Shown here: one piece after another, positions 1 to 7,364 of the stretch
Position numbering within the stretch: the stretch's first letter is position 1
Layout: the number at the start of each line of letters is the position of its first letter
Assembly (NCBI RefSeq): GCF_002250655.1
Contig: NZ_NOZR01000003.1
Location: forward strand, 268,513-332,512
Direction: 5' to 3'
Source of the DNA: Mycolicibacterium sphagni
Lineage (GTDB): Bacteria; Actinomycetota; Actinomycetes; Mycobacteriales; Mycobacteriaceae
Length of the DNA: 64,000 bases
Program-made: the position numbers and the translations under genes
Notes under the pieces: model-generated
What the model was told of the DNA's origin: nothing
Database searches by the model: none
The model's input: the letters and a program-made list of their open reading frames with translations, nothing else

Positions 1-13
1 TCGGAAGGCGCTG

Positions 14-220
14 GTGGCGTTTTCCGCTGCGACGTTGATTCTGCTTTTGGCTCTGCCGGTGGCTGGTCTGCCGGTGGCTGTGGCGGGTGCTATCGCTGGC
101 GGTGTGGGCTTGTTCACCGGCTTGTCGGTGTACCTGTCAAAGCCGAACGTTGAGGCGGTCATTGACCACCTTGACGACGTTAAGCCTCCGGTGGTGGTTC
201 CGCCGGTCATTACGGAGTAA
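14..220 (+). CDS. Small prophage membrane protein
   Basis: This is a 68-residue protein of unknown function. The GTG start is supported by a GGAAGG ribosome binding site five bases upstream. Residues about 5-42 are almost entirely hydrophobic, with a glycine-rich break near the middle, which fits two membrane segments or a hairpin. The C-terminus is short, acidic and proline-rich. The next gene starts six bases after its stop codon, so the two are probably co-transcribed. In mycobacteriophages, small membrane proteins of this kind near the end of the structural and lysis arm are often holin candidates. That role is inferred from position and topology only; no family was recognised. Confidence 0.6.
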   Translation: MAFSAATLILLLALPVAGLPVAVAGAIAGGVGLFTGLSVYLSKPNVEAVIDHLDDVKPPVVVPPVITE

Positions 221-225
221 CGGTG

Positions 226-663
226 ATGGGGGAAACGGCGGAAACGGTTGACTGGACCGTCATGCTGACGACGAACTTTCCGACGATTGCGCTTATCGCT
301 ACGTTGGCGTTCGGCGTCTTTATGATCGTTCGTTTCCTGGCTGGAACTCTTGAGTCGATGGGTGGCGTTGCCGGGAAGCTGGGCACTTGGCTCCGCTCCC
401 GGCGCGCTATCAACAAAGCTGAATCAGATGACATGCGTAAGCGTATTTCGTATCTTGACGGGCAAGTGCGAGCGCTGCGGTACAGGGATGAGTGTTACTT
501 CGCGTACATGATGACGGATGCCGATTGGCACCACGACTTTGAGTTGGTGGCGCGCGCTAAGGGGTGGGCACCGGACATTAAGCAGCACATTTCGTTTCTG
601 GAGTTCCGCGACAATTGGATGCGCCAGCGCGGTTTGGAAAAGGAATTTGTTTTATGGACGTAA
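226..663 (+). CDS. Prophage membrane protein, possible holin-like
   Basis: This protein of about 145 residues has one strong membrane segment at residues about 15-40. A basic, partly helical cytoplasmic domain follows (RSRRAINK, then a likely coiled-coil stretch), and the C-terminus is rich in aromatic and charged residues. The ATG at 226 sits eight bases after a GGAG and is preferred; the GTG at 223 is an alternative one codon earlier. The stop overlaps the start of the glutaredoxin gene by ten bases, implying translational coupling. No enzyme motif is visible. Small membrane proteins in this position in mycobacteriophage genomes are commonly called holin-like, which is only a guess here. 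Confidence 0.6.
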   Translation: MGETAETVDWTVMLTTNFPTIALIATLAFGVFMIVRFLAGTLESMGGVAGKLGTWLRSRRAINKAESDDMRKRISYLDGQVRALRYRDECYFAYMMTDADWHHDFELVARAKGWAPDIKQHISFLEFRDNWMRQRGLEKEFVLWT

Positions 664-920
664 CCCTCTATTCTCCGGCGGCACCGTGTAGCAGCTGCCT
701 CGTAACTAAGCTTGCGCTTAAGAAGGCTGGCATCCCGTTTGTGGCGGTTGTTGCCGACGATGAACAGATTCAGAGGTTTAAGGATGATGGGCACATGCAG
801 TTCCCGGTCGTTGTCGTTGATTGTGGCGACGGCGCAACGTGGACATGGAGTGGCTACCGGCATGAGGACATCTTGCGACTCAGGGATTTGATGCAGGAAA
901 CGCCGCGCTTAGCGGCATAG
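654..920 (+). CDS. NrdH-like glutaredoxin (prophage)
   Basis: This 88-residue thioredoxin-fold protein begins with a beta strand that leads straight into a PCSSC redox motif at residues about 9-13. A helix follows (TKLALKKAGIPF), then a QFPVVVV segment carrying the cis-proline typical of NrdH and glutaredoxins. NrdH proteins reduce class Ib ribonucleotide reductase, and many mycobacteriophages carry one. The start chosen is the ATG at 654, which gives the normal family length. An earlier in-frame ATG would add 13 residues that lie inside the upstream gene. The gene is the last of the + strand run and is followed at once by an intrinsic terminator. Confidence 0.82.
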   Translation: MDVTLYSPAAPCSSCLVTKLALKKAGIPFVAVVADDEQIQRFKDDGHMQFPVVVVDCGDGATWTWSGYRHEDILRLRDLMQETPRLAA

Positions 921-927
921 ATAGACT

Positions 928-984
928 CGGGCACTCGCGCTCCCCCTTATTCCCCTGGGGTTGAGCGCGGGTGCCCGTTTTTTT
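928..984 (+). terminator. Intrinsic terminator after glutaredoxin gene
   Basis: CGGGCACTCGCGCTC pairs with GAGCGCGGGTGCCCG (15-bp stem with one G-T pair) around a 20-base loop, and seven T residues follow the stem. It starts eight bases after the glutaredoxin stop codon. It separates the + strand phage run from the convergent - strand run. Confidence 0.85.
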
Positions 985-988
985 GTGT

Positions 989-1264
989 CTAAACGGCGGG
1001 CGGAAACTTGCCGTACACGCCTGTGTCTAAGTCTCCGGCTATGAAAGCTTGGTTTTGGTCGTCGGCGCGTTTGGCGGTGGCGGCTTGCTCTCGCCGGTAT
1101 GCGGCCCTACGCGCCTCTATGACGCGTTCATACTCGCCGGAGTCGTGGTCCATGCGGTTATAGGCCCAGAGGACGCCAGCGAAGCACGCAGCGCCCAATG
1201 CCCACCACTTGAGAGCAGCGAACAGGATGACGACAGTGCCACCGACGACGAGTGCGCGAATCAT
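989..1264 (-). CDS. Small prophage membrane protein
   Basis: This 91-residue protein has a hydrophobic N-terminal third (MIRALVVGGTVVILFAALKWWALGA is mostly apolar) that probably forms one or two membrane helices. A charged, alanine- and arginine-rich helical domain follows and is likely cytoplasmic. The start was placed at the ATG overlapping the stop of the upstream nucleotidyltransferase gene (ATGA). Upstream in-frame ATGs would push further into that gene. The function is unknown and no motif was recognised. It is the last gene of the leftward prophage run. Confidence 0.6.
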   Translation of the reverse strand: MIRALVVGGTVVILFAALKWWALGAACFAGVLWAYNRMDHDSGEYERVIEARRAAYRREQAATAKRADDQNQAFIAGDLDTGVYGKFPPAV

Positions 1265-2001
1265 ACGGGCACCGTATCCCATGCCCACATCTGCCGGTGA
1301 GTGTCCACCAGGTAGGTGTTGACCTTCGCCATGTCGGGCTTTTCGGGCAGCTTGCTTGTCTCCCCGGCCTCTGCGATGCGGTCGCGCCAGAACTCGATTT
1401 CCTCTAGGCAGCGCGCCTGGCTGTACTCGCCGTTACGGACACCTAACAGGAACTCCCGCGCCAGGTCATGCATAGGCATGGTCATGGTCTGCCGGGTCAG
1501 CATTTCGTGACCTTGGATCAGCAGCCGGATCGCGTGGAAGCACGCCTTAGTGTCGAATCCGTGCGCCTCGATCAGCTCAGGCCGGTTGGTGCGCGGCGCT
1601 TTCTCGCCCTTGATCCGCGCGGCCATGCTCTCCGCATAGCCGACGTGCGTAGTGGCGATGATCCGCGACAGGAATAGCTCACGGTTGGCCTGCAACCCGA
1701 TTGTGTCGGGCATGGTGAGCGTCGGCGTGAACAGCAGCGTCATCATCGTTGGGTTGCCCTTAACGACCTGATAGACGTACTGCCGGAGCGGGTAATAGGT
1801 TGTCTCGCTGTCGCCAGCGGTGGACTTGACCCCTTCGGGCTTATCCCGGTCCCTGATGGCGTCCTTAGCGGACTTTAGGCCGATGATGACCTCGGGCGGG
1901 TCTGCGTAGACGCCTATGTAGTCGTGGTCTGACTGTGCGTTGTTTAGCCCGTGGGCGTATGACCCGATTTCGCCGATGATGTATGGCTTGATTTCCTGCA
2001 T
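1261..2001 (-). CDS. Prophage nucleotidyltransferase
   Basis: This 246-residue protein belongs to the DNA polymerase beta-type nucleotidyltransferase superfamily, in the group often annotated in mycobacteriophages and related to RlaP. Near the N-terminus, GEIGSYAHG gives the GS motif and the following SDHDYIGVY supplies the paired acidic residues that hold metal. The rest is a helical domain with several charged segments. The start is the ATG at 2001, preceded by GGGGGAG at normal spacing. Open frame continues upstream but is low-complexity and unlike coding sequence. The substrate and role in the phage are unknown. Confidence 0.78.
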   Translation of the reverse strand: MQEIKPYIIGEIGSYAHGLNNAQSDHDYIGVYADPPEVIIGLKSAKDAIRDRDKPEGVKSTAGDSETTYYPLRQYVYQVVKGNPTMMTLLFTPTLTMPDTIGLQANRELFLSRIIATTHVGYAESMAARIKGEKAPRTNRPELIEAHGFDTKACFHAIRLLIQGHEMLTRQTMTMPMHDLAREFLLGVRNGEYSQARCLEEIEFWRDRIAEAGETSKLPEKPDMAKVNTYLVDTHRQMWAWDTVPV

Positions 2002-2090
2002 ATGAAGCTCCCCCTTAATGAAGCTAGCCCCGGCGGGTGCCCCTCCCAAGGCACCCAGCCGGGACCAGCGGCCCCCGACCCCCGATTGGT

Positions 2091-2531
2091 TTAGGACTCG
2101 ACTTTTGCCGGTTCCTTGGCTGTGGGTGCAGCAGCCTTTTTGGCGGGTGCACCCGCAGCCTTTTTGGCGGCTTCCCCGACTGGCGACCCGGCGGCTTTCC
2201 ATGCCCGCACAACTTCAGCGGAGACGCGGCCACGATCCGCAACGTCGTGCCCGTTGGCCTGTGCCCAGGTCCGGATATCCCCGAGGGGCAGACCTTCCTC
2301 CCCGCCGGAATGCGTTGCCCTGCCGCCCCGCTTGGCGCGGGTCGTGGTGGCCCGGCCTACGCGGGTGGCCTTTTCGGTCCACTTCGCCTGATCCTTGTCG
2401 AACGCCTTTGCGTTCTTTTCGGACAGGTCCAGGTGGTATCCGATGCCGTCGACCGTCCACTCACGTTCCGTGGTGGCCTCGACCTCAGGCTCCAGATCGT
2501 CAAACAGTGTGACGGTTACTCGCTTACCCAT
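2091..2531 (-). CDS. lsr2: Lsr2-like nucleoid-associated protein (prophage)
   Basis: This 146-residue homologue of the actinobacterial H-NS-like silencer Lsr2 keeps the N-terminal dimerisation domain (KRVTVTLFDDLE, then a YHLDLSEKNA segment, residues about 3-50). A basic linker follows, then the C-terminal DNA-binding domain (IRTWAQANGHDVADRGRV, residues about 85-105) with the RGR that enters AT-rich minor grooves. It is longer than host Lsr2 because of an alanine/lysine-rich tail of about 30 residues. Phage Lsr2 copies probably help the prophage stay silent or bridge DNA; this is known for the family and inferred here. A GAAAGGGA ribosome binding site precedes the ATG. Confidence 0.88.
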   Translation of the reverse strand: MGKRVTVTLFDDLEPEVEATTEREWTVDGIGYHLDLSEKNAKAFDKDQAKWTEKATRVGRATTTRAKRGGRATHSGGEEGLPLGDIRTWAQANGHDVADRGRVSAEVVRAWKAAGSPVGEAAKKAAGAPAKKAAAPTAKEPAKVES

Positions 2532-2603
2532 TTCGGTCCCTTTCGTTTCGGCTTCTGAGTACGGGCTGCGTACACGGTAAGCAATCTATTCCTGATCCGT
2601 CAA

Positions 2604-2924
2604 CTAGTGGTGGATCGGATTAGTCGCTAATTGGGCGATGAACAGCACTAACATGGTTAGAACTGCGATGAGGACGATACTACCGATGATGATTTGTTTG
2701 GCGGTAACGCGCCGACGCGTAGGCCGGTTGTGGGTGAACGGGTCTGCCCACGGAGCGCCGCGCCGCGCGGGCGCATAGTGTGAGTAATGGTCGCGGCGGG
2801 ATTTCTCAAACGCACCTAAGTGGCTCAAGGGCTTTTGGAAGGTGCCCAGCAGCGCCAAGTAATCCTGGCGCTGGCGCTCGGCGGCTCGCTCCAGCTCGCG
2901 GATGAAATCTTCGGTATCGCGCAC
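2604..2924 (-). CDS. Small tail-anchored membrane protein (prophage)
   Basis: This 106-residue protein has a helical, charged N-terminal region (EDFIRELERAAERQRQDY), an arginine-rich middle, and a single hydrophobic segment at residues about 76-100 close to the C-terminus. The likely topology is a cytoplasmic domain anchored by its tail. The GTG start is supported by GGAAGGGG just upstream. It is the first gene of the leftward prophage run and lies next to the attachment region. The function is unknown. Confidence 0.55.
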   Translation of the reverse strand: MRDTEDFIRELERAAERQRQDYLALLGTFQKPLSHLGAFEKSRRDHYSHYAPARRGAPWADPFTHNRPTRRRVTAKQIIIGSIVLIAVLTMLVLFIAQLATNPIHH

Positions 2925-3300
2925 GCGCGTATCCCCTTCCGTACTTAGTTACACCAGTTATCGAGACTGTTCACTTGCCCAACGTGTGTTCCGTTGGAAC
3001 GACGTGTTAATTGATTTCGTTTAGCAACCCCGTGCTCAAGGTCACGTTTGGCGGGTTGTTGTCGTCGCGGTAGCCGGGAACGGTACTAGCGAGGGTCTTT
3101 AAAGAGAATGCGCGTTTTTCGACCCAAACAGAAATATTAGAAACTTTCTCACGCAAGTCTTAGAAACGAGGCCTTGACATCGCTGACCAGGTATGCGGTC
3201 GGAAAGGTGCCTTAACCTGCGACTACGGGGTTCGTAGGTGACACTTTGGTTGACACCTGGCGCAAAAATAGGCTTCTAGCTGCGGCGGAGCAACTGGAAC
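2925..3300. other. Non-coding prophage end and attachment region
   Basis: No convincing gene lies here. The stretch is less GC-rich than its surroundings and contains short inverted repeats: GTTCC-GTT-GGAAC at 2988-3000, and an imperfect AGGTGACAC...GTTGACACCT pair at about 3235-3260. In integrating phages such repeats next to the core site are often integrase arm or regulatory sites. That role is inferred only from their position beside the broken tRNA-Lys. Confidence 0.4.
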
Positions 3301-3344
3301 TACGGCTTAAAAGTCCGTAGCTCTACCGACTGAGCTATAGGGGC
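3301..3344 (-). pseudogene. tRNA-Lys(UUU) 5' half at prophage junction
   Basis: Read on the - strand, this begins with a 7-base acceptor half (GCCCCTA), then TA, a D-arm (GCTCAGTCGGTAGAGC) and an anticodon arm whose loop CTTTTAA carries anticodon UUU. After the anticodon stem there is no T-arm (no TTCGA-type loop) and no matching 3' acceptor TAGGGGC. Only the 5' half is therefore tRNA. The break falls just after the anticodon loop, on the prophage side, where tyrosine integrases often recombine. The missing half is probably at the other prophage end outside the window. Confidence 0.65.
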
Positions 3345-3465
3345 GCGTCGCACACAATACTGCCTTCGCAGTGGTTGCTCGTTTTGGGATTGCGGCCGCC
3401 GTGCCCTAAGCTAACGACGCTCTCACGTGCACTCGTTGTGAGTACCCCGGAGTGATTCGGTTCTG

Positions 3466-3538
3466 GCCCCCATCGTCTAGTGGCCTAGGACGCCGCCCTT
3501 TCACGGCGGTAGCACGGGTTCGAATCCCGTTGGGGGTA
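3466..3538 (+). tRNA. tRNA-Glu(UUC)
   Basis: This is a full cloverleaf. The acceptor GCCCCCA pairs with TGGGGGT (one G-U at the end), and the anticodon stem CGCCG...CGGCG encloses anticodon TTC. The T-arm is CGGGTTCGAATCCCG. It is the first of three tandem tRNAs, a Glu-Asp-Phe order common in mycobacteria. Confidence 0.95.
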
Positions 3539-3585
3539 CGCGCACGGCGGTAACGTCGGAGCGAGCAGTACATGCAGGAAAGTAA

Positions 3586-3659
3586 GGCCCTGTGGCGCAG
3601 TTGGTTAGCGCGCCGCCCTGTCACGGCGGAGGTCGCGGGTTCGAGTCCCGTCAGGGTCG
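3586..3659 (+). tRNA. tRNA-Asp(GUC)
   Basis: This is a complete cloverleaf. Acceptor GGCCCTG pairs with CAGGGTC, the anticodon loop CTGTCAC carries GTC, and the T-arm is GCGGGTTCGAGTCCCGT. It lies 47 bases after tRNA-Glu and 47 bases before tRNA-Phe, so the three are probably one transcript. Confidence 0.95.
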
Positions 3660-3706
3660 CCATGCTTGTGGTGAGGCACTTGTCGATGGATTGAACAGTG
3701 CCTTCC

Positions 3707-3783
3707 GGCCAGGTAGCTCAGTTGGTACGAGCGTCCGCCTGAAAAGCGGAAGGTCGCCGGTTCGATCCCGGCCCTGGCCACCA
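3707..3783 (+). tRNA. tRNA-Phe(GAA), CCA end encoded
   Basis: This is a complete cloverleaf. Acceptor GGCCAGG pairs with CCTGGCC, the anticodon loop is CTGAAAA (GAA), and the T-arm is GCCGGTTCGATCCCGGC. The CCA end is encoded in the DNA. Its 3' half is repeated imperfectly at 4507-4551, which suggests that the gene has served as an integration target. Confidence 0.95.
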
Positions 3784-4087
3784 GCGCGACCGGAATGTGT
3801 CGGCTGTTCAAGGGCCTGTTGAGATCGAGTAGGTGACCGGTCAGGCCGATTGCGTAGTGCACGGTATGAAGGTGCTCCTGGGAGCGCCCGACTACATCTC
3901 GGCCGGCCAAACGCACACCAGCAGATGTGCGGGACCTTAGGTGCCGCTGAGGGTCCGCTGCCGACTCGGAGTTTGATGACCGCGAGTCGATCGACGGTTC
4001 TATTCTGTCCCTATCAGCGAGTGGCTCCCGGTCACCTGGACCAGTTCAAGGTCAGGCCACGAACAAGTCCGGAAAGCGGCGATTTAC
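3784..4087. other. Intergenic stretch after tRNA-Phe
   Basis: This 304-base gap lies between tRNA-Phe and the secreted-protein gene. Open frames here have no start context or composition typical of genes. No tRNA, terminator or clear promoter was recognised. Confidence 0.5.
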
Positions 4088-4414
4088 ATGGACCGTCACC
4101 AGAACCTCCAGAAGAGCTCGGGTTCACGTAGGAGTCTGCTAGGGGCCGTTGTCGCCGGTGGCGCGCTAACGGTGCTCGGGTTCTTCGGATTGACTCATCC
4201 GTCTTCAGCGAATCCGAACTTCGTCAATTCTGCAGACTCCGGGCATGAGACGAAGATGCCCGACTACTCGTCGCCGAGCGTGATGCCGTTCAACTTTGGT
4301 GCTACCACGACGACCCAGCCCACTGATGAACCCACGGCGCTGGCGACGTCGGTGGCCGTGCCGATCGTCACGCCGGGGGTTGTGAACTACGCGGTGCCTG
4401 GCACCCATCACTGA
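4088..4414 (+). CDS. Small secreted protein with Tat-like signal
   Basis: This 108-residue protein is predicted to be exported. A short polar N-terminus is followed by a twin-arginine segment (GSRRSLLGAVVAGG), a hydrophobic core to about residue 36, and a likely cleavage site near HPSSA-NP at residue about 41. The mature part is small, threonine/proline-rich and without cysteines (for example TTTTQPTDEP). The function is unknown. The gene is alone, between tRNA-Phe and the partial tRNA-Phe copy at 4507, so it may be cargo of an old insertion at that tRNA. The ribosome binding site is weak (GGAAAG, about 12 bases upstream). Confidence 0.62.
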   Translation: MDRHQNLQKSSGSRRSLLGAVVAGGALTVLGFFGLTHPSSANPNFVNSADSGHETKMPDYSSPSVMPFNFGATTTTQPTDEPTALATSVAVPIVTPGVVNYAVPGTHH

Positions 4415-4506
4415 GTAACGCCGCCCAGGTTTCGAGCGACGCTCGGCGAGTCTGCGACGGCATCTCCGACTGCGCGAGCCCAGTGGTCGGCCGTGGCGTG
4501 GTGGTT

Positions 4507-4551
4507 GCCTGAAAACCGGAAGGTCGCCGGTTCGAACCCGGTCCTGTCCAC
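4507..4551 (+). repeat. Degenerate copy of tRNA-Phe 3' half
   Basis: These 45 bases match the 3' half of tRNA-Phe (3737-3781) at 41 positions, from the anticodon loop through the T-arm to the CCA start. The sequence upstream does not form a D-arm or acceptor half, so it is not a second tRNA. A direct repeat of a tRNA 3' end is the usual scar of an element integrated in that tRNA. Confidence 0.75.
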
Positions 4552-4630
4552 TTCGATCGGTTGCTGCCTCCTTTTGGCCATTCCGCCGTCTCCCTTGACA
4601 CCTAGGTCCCGGTCGACCTCCCGCGGCTCT

Positions 4631-4649
4631 TGCCGTATGCCTTACAGTA
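4631..4649. promoter_or_regulatory. Candidate regulon operator (SDR-kinase-FMO operon)
   Basis: The sequence TGCCGTAT-GCC-TTACAGTA has a perfect right half and a 5/8 left half compared with the palindrome TACTGTAA-N3-TTACAGTA found elsewhere in the window. It ends 42 bases before the first gene of the operon (ATG at 4692). Confidence 0.5.
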
Positions 4650-4691
4650 GACGCGACTTGAGTGGATCCGCGCGAGCGATCTGGAGGCCGA

Positions 4692-5462
4692 ATGTCGGGA
4701 AGTGCTGCGCAACGGGCGGTTGTCATCGGTGGTGCTTCGGGGATCGGCTGGGCGGTGGCCAGGGGACTGGCCGCCACCGGGCGACAGGTCACCGTCGCCG
4801 ACCTAAACGCCGAGGGGGCGCACGAGCGGGCCGCCGAACTCGGCGCACCGCATGACGCCGCCGGGGTGGACGTCACCGACGAAGCCAGCGTCGCCGCGCT
4901 GTTCGAACGGGCCGGTCAGGTCGACATCGTGGTGAACACTGCGGGATTCGGCGGCTTCGGCCGCATCACCGAACAACCTGTCGAAGACTTCCGTGCGATC
5001 GTCGACTGCTGCCTCACCGGTGGGTTCATCGTGATGAAGTACGCCGGCCGGCACCTGCGCGACAGGGGATCGCTGGTCGCGATCACCTCGTTGAACGCCC
5101 GGCTGGCCGCGCCCGGCATGAGCGCCTACTGCTCGGCCAAGGCCGGCCTGGCCATGCTGACGCAGGTCGGCGCCCTCGAACTCGGCACGCGCGGGATCCG
5201 GGTCAACGCCGTCTCGCCGGGTTTCGTCCACACCCCGCTGACCGAATTGGTGACCCTGGCCGACGGTGTCCTCGAGGACTACATCGAGAACACCCCGCTC
5301 GGCCGGGTGGGTGTGCCCGAAGACGTCGCCGAGGCGGTGCTGTTCCTCTGCTCGGACAACGCATCCTGGCTCACCGGCGAAGTTCTCGACCTCAACGGCG
5401 GAGCCCACCTCAAGCGCTATCCCGATGTGCTCGCTCACGTCGATCGGATGGCCTCGGCGTGA
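4692..5462 (+). CDS. SDR family NAD(P)-dependent oxidoreductase
   Basis: This 256-residue classical short-chain dehydrogenase has a cofactor loop GGASGIGWAVARG at residues about 12-24, an acidic residue after the second strand (VADLNAEG) that favours NAD(H), an NTAG-type motif, and the catalytic Ser and YCSAK (Tyr-x3-Lys) near residues 138-155. It should oxidise or reduce a hydroxyl/keto group on an unknown substrate. The start at 4692 follows CTGGAGG; an upstream in-frame ATG at 4662 lacks such a site. It opens a five-gene operon, and its stop overlaps the next start (GTGA). Confidence 0.82.
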   Translation: MSGSAAQRAVVIGGASGIGWAVARGLAATGRQVTVADLNAEGAHERAAELGAPHDAAGVDVTDEASVAALFERAGQVDIVVNTAGFGGFGRITEQPVEDFRAIVDCCLTGGFIVMKYAGRHLRDRGSLVAITSLNARLAAPGMSAYCSAKAGLAMLTQVGALELGTRGIRVNAVSPGFVHTPLTELVTLADGVLEDYIENTPLGRVGVPEDVAEAVLFLCSDNASWLTGEVLDLNGGAHLKRYPDVLAHVDRMASA

Positions 5463-6286
5463 CGCGGTTCGACGGCAAGCAGGCGATCGTCACCGGGGCC
5501 GGCTCGGGAATCGGCGCCGCACTGTGCCGAGCACTGGCCAATGCCGGCGCCGACGTGCTGTGCACCGATATCGACGGCGAGGCCGCTGAGCGCACCGCCG
5601 CATCGCTGACCAAACCAGGGACGGCCCTCGCCCTCGACGTCACCGACGCGGCCGCCGTCCAGCGTGCGGTCGACGACGTCGTCGCGCGCACCGGCCGTAT
5701 CGACTTGCTGTTCAACAACGCCGGTATCACCTGGGGCGGCGACACCGAACTGCTCACCCTGGATCAGTGGAACGCCATCATCGATGTGAACATCCGTGGC
5801 GTCGTGCACGGGGTGCATGCCACCTACCCCCACATGATTCGCCAAAAGAGTGGCCACATCGTCAACACCTCGTCGATGGCAGGCCTGGCGGCAGCGGGCC
5901 GCATCACCAGCTACGTGATGACCAAGCACGCTGTGGTGGGACTGACGCTCGCGCTGCGCACCGAGGCGGCCGGCCACGGAGTCGGCGTGATGGCCATCTG
6001 CCCCACCGCTGTCGACACCCCGATTCTGGACAAGGGCTGGCTCGGCGACTTCAACGGCCGCGAGTTCTATCAAATGGGCCAGCGCAATGCGACGTTCTAT
6101 AGCCCCGATCGGCTGGCCGCCGATACGCTCCGGGCAATCGAACGCAACAAGGCCCTTCTGGTCGCACCCCGTCAGGCGCACGCGGCATGGCTTTTCGCGC
6201 GCCTGGCACCTGGCTTGCTCAACCGGATGGCCGTGCGCTTCGTCGACCGACAACGCACCGCCGATAGAAGGCAGCCGACACCATGA
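5459..6286 (+). CDS. SDR family NAD(P)-dependent oxidoreductase
   Basis: This 275-residue short-chain dehydrogenase shows GAGSGIGAAL as cofactor loop, CTDIDGE suggesting NAD(H), FNNAGIT, and catalytic Ser with YVMTK (residues about 140-160). The C-terminus is longer than in simple SDRs, with a basic, partly hydrophobic tail (AWLFARLAPGLLNRMAVRF) that could touch membrane lipid. Two different SDRs in a row suggest two successive hydroxyl/keto conversions, or one substrate and its isomer. Both ends overlap neighbours (GTGA and ATGA), so it is translated as part of the operon. Confidence 0.82.
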   Translation: MTRFDGKQAIVTGAGSGIGAALCRALANAGADVLCTDIDGEAAERTAASLTKPGTALALDVTDAAAVQRAVDDVVARTGRIDLLFNNAGITWGGDTELLTLDQWNAIIDVNIRGVVHGVHATYPHMIRQKSGHIVNTSSMAGLAAAGRITSYVMTKHAVVGLTLALRTEAAGHGVGVMAICPTAVDTPILDKGWLGDFNGREFYQMGQRNATFYSPDRLAADTLRAIERNKALLVAPRQAHAAWLFARLAPGLLNRMAVRFVDRQRTADRRQPTP

Positions 6287-7356
6287 GCGCGCCGACCGCG
6301 ATCCCCCGCTACCCCTCTGATGTCTCCGGCAGCTGGTTGGCAGGTGTTCTCAGCCGGCCCGGCACGCCCGTCGAAATCGAAACCGTCGATGTGACACCGG
6401 TGGGCACCGGTCAGACCGGCGCCACCTACCGCATCGCGGCCACCTACGCCACCAATCCCGGCGATCTGCCCGCCAGCTTTGTCCTGAAACTGCCCGCGGG
6501 CGACGACGCCGTCCGCGACCGGGTGACACTCGGCTACCGCAGCGAGTGCGCGTTCTATCAGTCCGTCGCCGAGCGGGTGACGATCCCGGTCCCGCAGTGC
6601 TACCACGTCGAGATCGCTGACGAGGGCGCGAATTACGCGCTATTGCTGGCTGATCAGGCCCCGGCCGTGCAGGGCGATCAGATCGCCGGATGCGGCCTGA
6701 CGCAGGCGCGACTTGCGGTGCGTGCCCTGGCGGGTCTGCACGGGCCGACGTGGTGTGATCCGAACTGGCAGACCTTCCCCGGGCTGGCGATGTCGGTCGT
6801 GGGTGAGGACGCCATTCGCGGCCTCGGTGACATCTCGAAGATGGCCGCCGGTATCACCATCGAGAAGCTCGGGGCCAGGCTGAGCCCACAGGACTCCGAA
6901 ACACTGCTCGCGGCAATGGATCTGGTGACGCCCTGGCTACAGGGCGCGCCCGATCGGTTCGCCCTGTTGCACGGTGACTACCGGCTGGACAACCTGCTCT
7001 TCGACGGCGAACGGGTCAGCGTGGTCGACTGGCAGACACTGGGCGTCGGGCTGGCCGGGCGAGACCTGGCGTATTTCATGGGAACCAGCCTGGAACCAGA
7101 CTTGAGGGCCGAGGCCGAGAAGGATCTGGTCGCCGACTATCACCGTGCCCTGCTCGATACCGGCGTCAGCGGCTACGACGAGGCGAGCTGTTGGCAGGAC
7201 TACCTGCTGGGCATGATCCAGGTTCCCCTGATCTCGGCGCTGGGCTGCGCGTTCGCGGTGGAAACCGAACGTGGCGACGACATGATGGCGGCGATGCTGC
7301 GCCGGGGCTGCGCGGCTATCCGCGATCTGGGCACACTCGAACTGATCACGAGCTAG
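6283..7356 (+). CDS. APH-like phosphotransferase family protein
   Basis: This 357-residue protein has the aminoglycoside phosphotransferase / ecdysteroid-kinase fold. An N-terminal lobe ends with FVLKLPAGDD, where Lys should position ATP. A catalytic loop HGDYRLDNLLFD (residues about 229-240) and the metal-binding VVDWQ follow. Its neighbours are SDRs, a flavin monooxygenase and an esterase-like hydrolase, so an antibiotic target is unlikely. By analogy with the kinase domain of ACAD10/ACAD11, which phosphorylates 4-hydroxyacyl-CoA, it may phosphorylate a hydroxylated acyl intermediate; this is an inference. It overlaps the upstream gene by ATGA. Confidence 0.75.
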   Translation: MSAPTAIPRYPSDVSGSWLAGVLSRPGTPVEIETVDVTPVGTGQTGATYRIAATYATNPGDLPASFVLKLPAGDDAVRDRVTLGYRSECAFYQSVAERVTIPVPQCYHVEIADEGANYALLLADQAPAVQGDQIAGCGLTQARLAVRALAGLHGPTWCDPNWQTFPGLAMSVVGEDAIRGLGDISKMAAGITIEKLGARLSPQDSETLLAAMDLVTPWLQGAPDRFALLHGDYRLDNLLFDGERVSVVDWQTLGVGLAGRDLAYFMGTSLEPDLRAEAEKDLVADYHRALLDTGVSGYDEASCWQDYLLGMIQVPLISALGCAFAVETERGDDMMAAMLRRGCAAIRDLGTLELITS

Positions 7357-7364
7357 GAGCACAC

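Noticed and set aside
3174..3197. TTGACA followed by TATGCG as a sigma-70-like promoter
   Set aside because: The spacing of 12 bases is too short for a normal promoter and no gene follows on the + strand.
3850..4131. 93-codon frame on the + strand upstream of 4088
   Set aside because: It has no ribosome binding site and its composition is not that of a gene; its 3' end overlaps the better supported secreted-protein gene.
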